Shown in pieces: positions 1-6,079 of a stretch of 8,292 nucleotides of DNA. Position 1 is the stretch's first letter. Each line of letters begins with the position of its first letter. The notes below the pieces were generated by a model. It saw only the letters and a list, made by a program, of their open reading frames with translations, made no database searches and had not been told where the DNA came from. The translations under genes were made by a program, and so were the position numbers. The stretch comes from Novosphingopyxis sp042090735 (lineage in GTDB: Bacteria > Pseudomonadota > Alphaproteobacteria > Sphingomonadales > Sphingomonadaceae), in the NCBI GenBank assembly GCA_042090735.1, contig JBELIU010000124.1, positions 1-8,292 of the forward strand, given 5' to 3'.

Positions 1-36
1 ACACCGGCGGCGGAGATGCCCTTCTGCGGAGGTTAG
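1..36 (+). CDS. Possible 3' end of an upstream gene (partial)
   Basis: Reading frame 1 is open from the window edge and stops at TAG 34-36, giving the tail TPAAEMPFCGG. Only 11 codons are visible, so the product cannot be named. I prefer this frame over frame 2, which stays open to 112 but reads as arginine/proline-rich noise typical of GC-rich non-coding frames. If real, the upstream gene ends 72 bp before the next start codon, leaving a leader of plausible length for the RNA structure described below. Confidence 0.3.
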   Translation, partial: TPAAEMPFCGG

Positions 37-38
37 AA

Positions 39-60
39 GGCGCCGTGCCCCGCCGGCGCC
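39..60 (+). other. GC-rich hairpin in the leader of the PLP-enzyme gene
   Basis: Bases 39-45 (GGCGCCG) pair with 54-60 (CGGCGCC), a perfect 7-bp stem with an 8-base loop. No run of T follows, so it is not a canonical intrinsic terminator, although it lies just after the possible upstream stop codon. It could be a weak terminator, an mRNA-stabilising 3' end for the upstream gene, or the 5' arm of the structured leader that continues at 67. GC-rich sequence forms such stems easily, so the meaning is uncertain. Confidence 0.4.
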
Positions 61-66
61 GCAACA

Positions 67-101
67 GCTCCCGCCTTCCTGGGAGCGTGACCACAGGAAG
101 G
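67..101 (+). promoter_or_regulatory. Predicted H-type pseudoknot sequestering the RBS (riboswitch candidate)
   Basis: Stem 1 is GCTCCC (67-72) with GGGAGC (81-86), six perfect pairs. Its loop contains CCTTCCT (74-80), the exact complement of AGGAAGG (95-101), which is the Shine-Dalgarno region of the gene starting at 109. The geometry suits a classical H-type pseudoknot: a 1-nt first loop (G73) across a 7-bp second stem, no base between the stems, and an 8-nt third loop (87-94) across the 6-bp first stem. Folding would hide the ribosome-binding site. SAM-II, SAM-V and SAM/SAH riboswitches are small pseudoknots that hide the RBS of methionine/SAM-cycle genes in alphaproteobacteria. The pairing is directly visible; a ligand and regulatory function are inference. 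I could not align it confidently to a known class. Confidence 0.5.
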
Positions 102-108
102 AACATCT

Positions 109-1440
109 ATGAGCGATACACCCGAAAACCCGCCCCTCGGCACCATGACCCCGCGCCGCCGCCCCAAGCCCGACGTGAAGGAAATCGGCGGGCGCAAGCT
201 GAAGCCATCCACCTTGATGATGGGACACGGTTTCGATCCGAAGCTGTCCGAAGGCTCGCTGAAAGTGCCGATCTTCCTTACGTCCACCTTCGCGTTCGAG
301 AGCGCGGCGGCGGGCAAGCGCCATTTCGAAGGCATCACCGGCAAGCGTCCGGGCGGCGCCGAGGGCCTGGTCTATTCGCGCTTCAACAACCCCAACCAGG
401 AAATCGTCGAAGATCGCCTGAGCGTGTGGGAAGAGGCCGAGGACGCGCTGGTCTTCTCCAGCGGCATGAGCGCGATTGCCACCACCATGCTGGCGCTCGC
501 CAGCCAGAACGACGTCATCGTCCACTCCGGCCCGCTTTACGCGGCGACCGAGACGATGGTCGCCAAGATCCTCGCCAAGTTCGGCATCACCTTCCTCGAT
601 TTCCCGGCAACCGCCTCGAACGAAGAGGTGAAGGAACTGCTCGGCCGCGCCAGGAAGATCGCGGACGACAAGGGTTCGAAGGTGGCCGTGGTCTATCTCG
701 AAAGCCCCGCCAACCCGACCAACGCGCTGGTCGATATCGAGGGTATCTCCAAGGTGCGCGACGAGATTTTCGGCACGGGCGATGATATGCCGCCGGTAGC
801 GATCGACAACACGTTCCTCGGCCCGCTCTGGCAGCGTCCGCTCAATCACGGCGCGGACATCGTGATCTACTCGCTGACCAAATATGTCGGCGGGCATAGC
901 GATCTGGTGGCCGGTGCGGCGCTCGGCGAAAAGCGCTGGCTCGATCCAATCCGCGCGATGCGCAACACCATCGGCACCATCACCGATCCCAACACCGCCT
1001 GGATGCTGCTGCGCAGCCTGGAAACGGTGGAGCTGCGCATGGCGCGGGCAGGCGAGAATGCCGAAAAGGTGTGCGCCTTCCTTCGCGATCACCCGAAGGT
1101 GGAGCGCGTCGGGTATCTCGGCTTCATCGAGGATCCGGCGCAGAAGGACATCTACGAGCGGCATTGCCTGGGCGCGGGATCGACCTTCTCACTGTTCGTG
1201 AAGGGCGGCGAAGAGGAAAGCTTCCGTTTCCTAGACAACCTCAAGATCGCCAAGCTGGCGGTGAGCCTCGGCGGTACCGAAACCCTGGCGAGCCATCCGG
1301 CGGCCATGACCCACATTTCGGTCTCCGATGAGCGTAAGAAAGCCCTCGGCATCACCGACAATCTGGTGCGCATCTCGATCGGCGTGGAAGACCCGGACGA
1401 CCTGATTGCCGATTTCGAACAAGCGCTCGACGCGGTTTAA
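109..1440 (+). CDS. Cystathionine gamma-synthase family PLP-dependent enzyme (sulfur amino acid metabolism)
   Basis: A 443-residue cytoplasmic enzyme of the Cys/Met metabolism PLP-dependent family (cystathionine gamma-synthase, O-succinylhomoserine sulfhydrylase, methionine gamma-lyase). Family landmarks in order: YSRFNNPN at 89-96 (Tyr and Arg contact the PLP phosphate of the partner subunit), SSGMSAI 117-123 (phosphate-binding turn), Y144 in GPLY (ring stacking on PLP), ESPANPTN 198-205, D233 in AIDNTF (pyridine nitrogen), the Schiff-base lysine K258 in YSLTKYVGGHSD, SLGGTETLASHP, and a C-terminal RISIGVEDPDDL. The N-terminus is about 30 residues longer than compact family members. It resembles, from memory, the roughly 430-residue proteobacterial subgroup often labelled methionine gamma-lyase, but the Cys of the lyase motif YGCT is Ala (YAAT, 144-147). 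The exact reaction is therefore unresolved and I give no symbol. The ATG at 109 is supported by AGGAAGG at 95-101, which lies in the predicted pseudoknot. The next gene starts 18 bp downstream. Confidence 0.9.
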   Translation: MSDTPENPPLGTMTPRRRPKPDVKEIGGRKLKPSTLMMGHGFDPKLSEGSLKVPIFLTSTFAFESAAAGKRHFEGITGKRPGGAEGLVYSRFNNPNQEIVEDRLSVWEEAEDALVFSSGMSAIATTMLALASQNDVIVHSGPLYAATETMVAKILAKFGITFLDFPATASNEEVKELLGRARKIADDKGSKVAVVYLESPANPTNALVDIEGISKVRDEIFGTGDDMPPVAIDNTFLGPLWQRPLNHGADIVIYSLTKYVGGHSDLVAGAALGEKRWLDPIRAMRNTIGTITDPNTAWMLLRSLETVELRMARAGENAEKVCAFLRDHPKVERVGYLGFIEDPAQKDIYERHCLGAGSTFSLFVKGGEEESFRFLDNLKIAKLAVSLGGTETLASHPAAMTHISVSDERKKALGITDNLVRISIGVEDPDDLIADFEQALDAV

Positions 1441-1458
1441 CCACGGTTTGGCGCTTGT

Positions 1459-2598
1459 ATGGGCGTCATTAATCGTCCATTTGCGCGAGGGATGAGTTTG
1501 CGCGCAGATTTCGAGGAACAGGACGGAGAAGGCGGGCGCACGCTTGTCTTCTCCGGCAGCCTGTCGATCTCGCAGATCGGTAACCTGTCGCGCCGCCTGC
1601 GCGATATCGGCGACATCGATGTGCTGGACATTTCGGATATCGAACATCTCGATACCGTCGGCGCATGGCTGCTCGTGCGTACCTCGCGGGATAACGATGC
1701 CGAAATCATCGGCTGCGATGATGAACAGCATCAGCTGATCGAGGAAGTCCGCCGATCCGACGAGCCGGTGGAACTGGAGGGCGATCAGGGCCCGCCCTTC
1801 CGCGCCATGCTGGCCGAGGTGGGCGAGGCGACGATCGCCGGCTTCGCCAGTTTTATCGGGTTGATCGGTTTTTTCGGATCCACCGTGATGGCTGCCGGGC
1901 GCTTGCTGGCGCATCCGCGCCGCATCCGCTGGAACGCGCTGATCCAGCGCTTCGATGTGGTCGGCGTGCGAGCACTTGCCATCGTCGGGCTGATGAGCTT
2001 CCTGATCGGCGTGGTCATCGCGCAGCAGGGCGCAGTGCAGCTGCGCGCTTTCGGCGCGGAAATCTTCACCATCAATCTGGTCGGCCGACTCACGCTGCGC
2101 GAACTGGGCGTGCTGATGACGGCCATCATGGTCGCGGGCCGCTCGGGCAGCGCCTTTGCGGCGCAGATCGGCACGATGAAGCTTACCGAAGAAATCGATG
2201 CGATGCGCACGATCGGCGTCTCGCCGATGGAGGCGCTGGTGCTGCCCCGCGTGATCGCCACCGTCCTGATGATGCCGCTGCTCACCGTCTATGCCTCGAT
2301 TATCGCGATCGTTGGCGGCGGGCTGCTGTGCTGGATCGGGCTCGATATTCCGCCCGCCACTTTCGTTTCGCGGCTGCGTGAGGTGACACCGATCACCGAT
2401 CTCTGGATCGCGCTCATCAAGGCACCGGTCTTCGGTGCGATCGTCGCCATTGCGGGCTGTTACCAGGGGCTGCAGGTGGAAAACGATGCCGAACAGGTCG
2501 GCCTGAAAACCACCGCCGCAGTGGTGCAGGCGATCTTCATGGTGATCGTGCTCGACGCCTTTTTCGCCGTATTCTTCAGCGCACTGGGTTGGGTATGA
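1459..2598 (+). CDS. mlaE: MlaE-family lipid ABC transporter permease with N-terminal STAS (MlaB-like) domain
   Basis: A 379-residue inner-membrane permease of the Mla/MCE phospholipid transport system. Residues about 17-100 form a STAS-like domain (DVLDISDIEHLDTVGAWLL at 54-72, with T66 in the position of the conserved Ser/Thr), the role played by separate MlaB in E. coli. The MlaE part follows: an amphipathic/membrane region at about 125-148, then hydrophobic segments near 168-190, 212-236, 265-292, 318-336 and 354-377. The conserved cytoplasmic loop reads RSGSAFAAQIGTMKLTEEID (228-247) then AMRTIGVSPMEAL, the coupling region to the ATPase. The C-terminus has the family GLK/TTAAVV pattern. 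It is the first gene of a packed operon; its TGA overlaps the next ATG. The start is uncertain: ATG 1459 has no clear Shine-Dalgarno, ATG 1492 has GAGG only 1 nt upstream, and TTG 1498 has that GAGG at good spacing. All three leave the STAS domain intact. Confidence 0.9.
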   Translation: MGVINRPFARGMSLRADFEEQDGEGGRTLVFSGSLSISQIGNLSRRLRDIGDIDVLDISDIEHLDTVGAWLLVRTSRDNDAEIIGCDDEQHQLIEEVRRSDEPVELEGDQGPPFRAMLAEVGEATIAGFASFIGLIGFFGSTVMAAGRLLAHPRRIRWNALIQRFDVVGVRALAIVGLMSFLIGVVIAQQGAVQLRAFGAEIFTINLVGRLTLRELGVLMTAIMVAGRSGSAFAAQIGTMKLTEEIDAMRTIGVSPMEALVLPRVIATVLMMPLLTVYASIIAIVGGGLLCWIGLDIPPATFVSRLREVTPITDLWIALIKAPVFGAIVAIAGCYQGLQVENDAEQVGLKTTAAVVQAIFMVIVLDAFFAVFFSALGWV

Positions 2599-3482
2599 CG
2601 CGCAAGAAATCCCGCATTCCCGATACCGTGATCAAAGTCCGTGGGCTGAAGAACAGCTTCGGCGATCAGGTCATTCACGAAAATCTCGATCTCGACGTGT
2701 GTCGCGGAGAGGTTCTCGGTGTCGTCGGCGGGTCGGGCACGGGCAAATCGGTGCTGATGCGCTCCATCATCGGGCTGCAACAGCCTGACGAGGGAAAGAT
2801 CCGCGTTTTCAATCACAACATGCTCGGCGAGATGGAGGAAGAGGAGGCGCTGGAAGAGGGCAGCGAGGCGCAGGATGTGCGCAAGCGCTGGGGCGTGCTG
2901 TTCCAGGGCGGTGCCTTGTTCTCCACGCTGACGGTGGCTGAAAACGTGCAGGTGCCCCTGCGCGAATTCTACCCCGATTTCACGCCGCGGCTGCTCGACG
3001 AACTGGCGCGCTACAAGATCAACCTGGTCGGTCTGCCGCCGGAATCGGGCAGCAAATATCCGTCCGAGCTTTCGGGCGGCATGAAGAAACGCGCAGGTCT
3101 TGCGCGGGCGCTGGCGATGGACCCGGATCTCCTCTTTCTGGACGAGCCGACCGCGGGCCTCGACCCGATTGGCGCGGCCAAGTTCGATGAGCTGACGCGA
3201 AGCCTGCAGGAAACGCTGGGTTTTACGGTCTTCCTCATCACGCACGACCTCGATACCTTGCACGCGATTTGCGACCGGGTGGCGGTTTTGGCCGACAGGC
3301 ACGTGATCGCCTCCGGCACGATCGATGAGCTGATCCAGCTCGATCATGAATGGATCACCGAATATTTCACCGGCCCTCGCGGCCGCGCCGCTTTGGGCGC
3401 GAAAGATCGCGTTTCGAGGCAGGCAGGGCAGAACGATAGCGCCGCAAAGGCGATGGACAGCGCGCCAGACGGCGAGGCATAA
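2595..3482 (+). CDS. mlaF: MlaF-family lipid ABC transporter ATP-binding protein
   Basis: A 295-residue cytoplasmic ATPase that powers the MlaE-type permease. All nucleotide-binding motifs are intact: Walker A GGSGTGKS 45-52, Q-loop Q104 in LFQGGALFS, signature LSGGMKKR 159-166, Walker B LLFLDEP 179-185 with D183/E184, D-loop GLD 188-190, and switch histidine H217 in LITHDLD. The GGALFSTLTV stretch after the Q-loop is typical of the MlaF/Ttg2A subfamily. Between Walker A and the Q-loop is a strongly acidic insert (about 78-94, GEMEEEEALEEGSEAQD), absent from E. coli MlaF as I remember it. A tail of about 35 polar residues follows the ATPase core. I chose ATG 2595, which forms an ATGA overlap with the permease stop and implies translational coupling; an in-frame TTG at 2589 adds only two residues. 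The next gene begins 10 bp after the stop. Confidence 0.93.
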   Translation: MTRKKSRIPDTVIKVRGLKNSFGDQVIHENLDLDVCRGEVLGVVGGSGTGKSVLMRSIIGLQQPDEGKIRVFNHNMLGEMEEEEALEEGSEAQDVRKRWGVLFQGGALFSTLTVAENVQVPLREFYPDFTPRLLDELARYKINLVGLPPESGSKYPSELSGGMKKRAGLARALAMDPDLLFLDEPTAGLDPIGAAKFDELTRSLQETLGFTVFLITHDLDTLHAICDRVAVLADRHVIASGTIDELIQLDHEWITEYFTGPRGRAALGAKDRVSRQAGQNDSAAKAMDSAPDGEA

Positions 3483-3492
3483 GGCACAGGCA

Positions 3493-4437
3493 ATGGAAAC
3501 CAAATCCAATCATGTACTTGTCGGCGCGGTCACGCTGATGCTCGTCACCGCTGCGGTGGTGCTCATCATCTGGCTCGCCCGGTTCGGAGAAGGCGACCGC
3601 AAGGAATATGACATCTTCTTCAAAAGCTCGGTGAGCGGCCTCGCCCAAGGCTCTGGCGTGTCCTATTCGGGCGTGCCGATCGGCCAGGTGAAGGCGATCC
3701 GGCTGTGGGAGAACGACCCCGAATTCGTTCGCGTACGGATCGCGGTGGATGATAGCGTGCCGATTCTTCAAGGCACGATGGCCACGGTGAGCGGCATCGG
3801 CTTCACCGGCGTGTCGGAAATCCAGCTGAGCGGCGCGGTCAAAGGCTCGCCGCCGATCGTGGAGGACGGTCCGGAAGGCGTGCCTGTGATCCCGACCAAG
3901 CCGGGCGCGCTCGGCGAACTGCTGAACAACGCACCGCTGCTGGTGGAACGCCTGTCTACGCTCACCGAACGACTGAGCGAGCTGTTGTCCGAGGACAACC
4001 AGGAAAGCTTCTCGCAGCTGCTCAACAATATCGAATCGATCACCGCCAGCTTTGCCGAGCAGGCACCCGAACTGAACGCCGCGCTGCGCGATGCGCGGGT
4101 GGCGATGAAGCAGGCCGGTGACGCGGCGCAGAAGATCGGCAACCTGGCCGACAGCACCGACAAGCTGGTGAACAGCGACGGCCAGCAGCTTGCTGCCGAG
4201 CTGCGCGAGACCATGGCGTCCGCGCGGGCGAGCATGAAAGCGCTTGAGGGCACGGTGAAGGCGGCTCAGCCGGGTGTCACCAGCTTCTCCGAACAGACGG
4301 TGCCGGAAGTGAACCAGTTGGTACGCGATCTGCGGGCCACCACCAAATCGCTCAATAGCATCACCGAAAAGGTCAATCGGGGCGGCGCAGGTTCGCTGAT
4401 TTCGTCGCAGCCGCTGCCGGATTACGAAGGGAAATGA
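3493..4437 (+). CDS. mlaD: MlaD-family MCE-domain lipid transport protein
   Basis: A 314-residue membrane-anchored periplasmic protein carrying one MCE domain, the lipid-binding hexamer-forming component of Mla-type transporters. One N-terminal transmembrane helix spans about 8-29 with a short cytoplasmic N-terminus (METKSNH). The MCE domain occupies about 38-116 and contains GLAQGSGVSYSGVPIGQVKA (49-68) and VSGIGFTGVSEIQL (99-112), the diagnostic turns. From about 140 to 295 it is helical and Ala/Leu/Glu-rich with likely coiled-coil character (ERLSTLTERLSELL, ALRDARVAMKQAGDAAQKI). This makes it much longer than E. coli MlaD (about 183 residues) and closer to the long-tailed MCE proteins of other Gram-negatives. 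Reading could extend upstream to 3346, but that overlaps the ATPase and lacks domain support; ATG 3493 places the anchor helix at the N-terminus and has AAGG at 3481-3484. The stop overlaps the next start as ATGA. Confidence 0.92.
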   Translation: METKSNHVLVGAVTLMLVTAAVVLIIWLARFGEGDRKEYDIFFKSSVSGLAQGSGVSYSGVPIGQVKAIRLWENDPEFVRVRIAVDDSVPILQGTMATVSGIGFTGVSEIQLSGAVKGSPPIVEDGPEGVPVIPTKPGALGELLNNAPLLVERLSTLTERLSELLSEDNQESFSQLLNNIESITASFAEQAPELNAALRDARVAMKQAGDAAQKIGNLADSTDKLVNSDGQQLAAELRETMASARASMKALEGTVKAAQPGVTSFSEQTVPEVNQLVRDLRATTKSLNSITEKVNRGGAGSLISSQPLPDYEGK

Positions 4438-5027
4438 GACTGCCCATGAAAGCCCTGAGCTTCCTAGTCCTTGCGCCGGCGGCGATGCTGTCCGCCTGCA
4501 TCAGCTTCGGCCCGGATGCGCCGCCCTTTCTCCTCACCCTGACGCCCGATCAGGCGGTGCAGGCCGGCGCGGTCATGACCGGAAGCCAGTCGAGCGCGCT
4601 GATCGTGACCGAACCGTCGACGCCGCAAACGCTGAGCGTTACGCGGATTCCGGTGACCAGCGCCTCCGGCACGATCAGCTATCTGAAGGACGGCAGCTGG
4701 GCGGACACCCCCGCGCGGCTGTTCACGAGCCTGTTGTCGGAAACGATTGCGGCGCGCGGACGGCTTGTCCTCGACGAGGCCGAATCGGGCGGCAAATCGC
4801 AGGACTACCTTACCGGAGAGCTGGTCGATTTCGGCGTGTTCGAAGCGCCGGCGCGCGTCGTGGTGACCTATGACGCCGTGCGCAAGCTTCCGCAGGGCCG
4901 GGTGGAAATCCGCCGCTTCTCCGCCACCCGTCCGCTCACCACCATCGAACCTGCAACCGCTGGCGCCGCGCTCAACAGCGCAGCAAATGAAGTGGCAGAA
5001 ACAGTCGCCGCCTGGGTGGCGGGTTAA
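4434..5027 (+). CDS. ABC-type transport auxiliary lipoprotein (PqiC-like)
   Basis: A 197-residue predicted lipoprotein. The signal sequence of about 21 residues ends in the lipobox LSAC (19-22), so Cys22 should be lipidated by Lgt and become the mature N-terminus. The body fits the ABC-type transport auxiliary lipoprotein family (PqiC-like): SYLKDGSWADTPARLF at 82-97, DYLTGELVDFGVF at 124-136, VEIRRFSA near 157-164, and a C-terminal helix with LNSAANEVAETVAAW. Members accompany MCE/Mla or Pqi transporters in many proteobacteria and probably sit in the outer membrane on the periplasmic side as partner of the MCE tunnel; that location is inference here. The start at 4434 overlaps the mlaD stop (ATGA); a second ATG at 4446 gives a shorter signal peptide (Cys18) and is also credible. 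It is the last gene of the operon and its TAA overlaps the stop of the opposing gene. Confidence 0.85.
   Translation: MRLPMKALSFLVLAPAAMLSACISFGPDAPPFLLTLTPDQAVQAGAVMTGSQSSALIVTEPSTPQTLSVTRIPVTSASGTISYLKDGSWADTPARLFTSLLSETIAARGRLVLDEAESGGKSQDYLTGELVDFGVFEAPARVVVTYDAVRKLPQGRVEIRRFSATRPLTTIEPATAGAALNSAANEVAETVAAWVAG
5024..5027. other. Shared TTAA: overlapping stop codons of convergent genes
   Basis: The plus-strand lipoprotein ends with TAA at 5025-5027 and the minus-strand methyltransferase ends with TAA read from 5026 to 5024. The palindromic TTAA serves both, giving a 4-bp tail-to-tail overlap. No intergenic terminator can exist here, and I saw no hairpin followed by a T-run on either side, so the two transcripts probably run into each other. 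Confidence 0.9.
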
Positions 5028-6079
5028 GCGAAGCCTTCCGGCGTCGGCCAGCCCGGCGCCGTAATACCGAGGACCTTGAACAGCTCGCCCATTTCGGAGG
5101 GCGCGGTCAGCCGTTCCAGCGCCGAGCCGATCGCGCCGCGTTGATCGGGCGCGGTGCGCGCGAGCGTTTGCGCCCGCGTTCCGATGCCCAGCGCGGCGAG
5201 CCACCGGCCCTGACCAACCGGGCCGTGCACGCCCATCTCCGCCACATGGCCGATATTGGCGAGCTCCTGAAAATCGACATGGGCGGTCAGATCCACTGCA
5301 CCCGGATCGGCGAAGGGTTCCGCACGGGCATGATCCTTCACCGCCTGCAGCGTCTCGCCGATACCCGTCCGGTCATAGCCGTAGTCGATAGCGAGCAGCG
5401 CGCCGCCTTGCGCGCTGATCCGGCGCAACAGATCGAACAGGATGCCGGACGCATCGGGTGATTGTTCGTAGATGCTCCCGACCGGCGCGCCGCGCACCGC
5501 GTCCGGCACCAGCGCATCGACCGCGCGCGCACCGGCCTCGGGCGTGAAGCTGCCGTCCTTGGCAAGGGTCACCATGCGTTCGCGCCAGCCCTCTTCGGTC
5601 GCGATCATCTGGCGCACCGGCAGTGCATCGAAGAATTCATTGGCCACGATCAGGAGGGCGCCGGTGCGCGGAAGGCCTTCGACATTGTCATGCCATTGCG
5701 CTTCCGGCAGCCGCCCGCGTTGCTCGGACCGCAGCGCCGTGCTGGTTTCCACGAGATGGACCGAGGGTTGCAGACCGAACCCTGCGGCAGACCGTAACGC
5801 ATCAACCGCCAAGCTGCCGCGGCCCGGGCCCAGCTCTACGTAGTGAACCGGTTCCGGGCGATTCGCGCGGATCCACAGATCGGCCAGCCAAAGGCCCACC
5901 ATCTCACCGAACATTTGGCTGATTTCCGGGGCGGTGACGAAATCGCCCTGCGCGCCGAAAGGATCGCCGGATGCGTAATAAGCGGTGTTGGCCTCGCGCA
6001 TATATTCAGCAACGCTGATCGGGCCGGAGGCCGCGATCCGGCGCCGCAGGCGTTCGGCAAGTGTCGACTGTTCAGGCAA
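5024..6079 (-). CDS. Class I SAM-dependent methyltransferase, MidA/NDUFAF7 family
   Basis: A 351-residue protein of the MidA/NDUFAF7 methyltransferase family. The mitochondrial member methylates an arginine of complex I subunit NDUFS2; bacterial members are presumed to act on the matching NADH dehydrogenase subunit, which is inference here. Signatures: GDFVTAPEISQMFGE at 45-59, SAM-binding motif I ELGPGRG at 82-88, the family hallmark ANEFFDALPVRQ at 146-157, AIDYGY around 230-235, DLTAHVDF at 263-270, and a closing GELFKVLG. I chose the TTG at 6079-6077, preceded by AGGA at 5-nt spacing and overlapping the lgt stop by 8 bp, which suggests translational coupling. An in-frame TTG at 6097 would add six residues with less support; no ATG fits before the conserved core. 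It is downstream of lgt, a common alphaproteobacterial arrangement. Confidence is high for the family, lower for the exact start. Confidence 0.9.
   Translation of the reverse strand: MPEQSTLAERLRRRIAASGPISVAEYMREANTAYYASGDPFGAQGDFVTAPEISQMFGEMVGLWLADLWIRANRPEPVHYVELGPGRGSLAVDALRSAAGFGLQPSVHLVETSTALRSEQRGRLPEAQWHDNVEGLPRTGALLIVANEFFDALPVRQMIATEEGWRERMVTLAKDGSFTPEAGARAVDALVPDAVRGAPVGSIYEQSPDASGILFDLLRRISAQGGALLAIDYGYDRTGIGETLQAVKDHARAEPFADPGAVDLTAHVDFQELANIGHVAEMGVHGPVGQGRWLAALGIGTRAQTLARTAPDQRGAIGSALERLTAPSEMGELFKVLGITAPGWPTPEGFA

Noticed and set aside
39..60. Intrinsic terminator of the upstream gene
   Set aside because: The stem is good but no T-run follows (GCAACAG comes next), so I list it only as a hairpin.
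61..108. Direct assignment as a SAM-II riboswitch
   Set aside because: The pseudoknot topology is similar, but the loop lengths and the A/U-rich conserved bases I remember for SAM-II are absent, so I do not name a class.
45..785. Plus-strand open frame overlapping the PLP-enzyme gene
   Set aside because: It is out of frame with the well-supported enzyme and its translation is an Arg-rich shadow typical of high GC third positions.
3346..3492. N-terminal extension of mlaD back to 3346
   Set aside because: It would overlap the mlaF coding sequence by 137 bp and put 49 basic residues before the anchor helix; the ATG at 3493 gives a normal MCE protein N-terminus.
2460..3509. Long open frame on the minus strand opposite mlaF (349 codons)
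   Set aside because: It lies antisense to an ATPase with every motif intact, its translation is Arg/His/Ala-rich without domain features, and long antisense frames are expected in GC-rich DNA.
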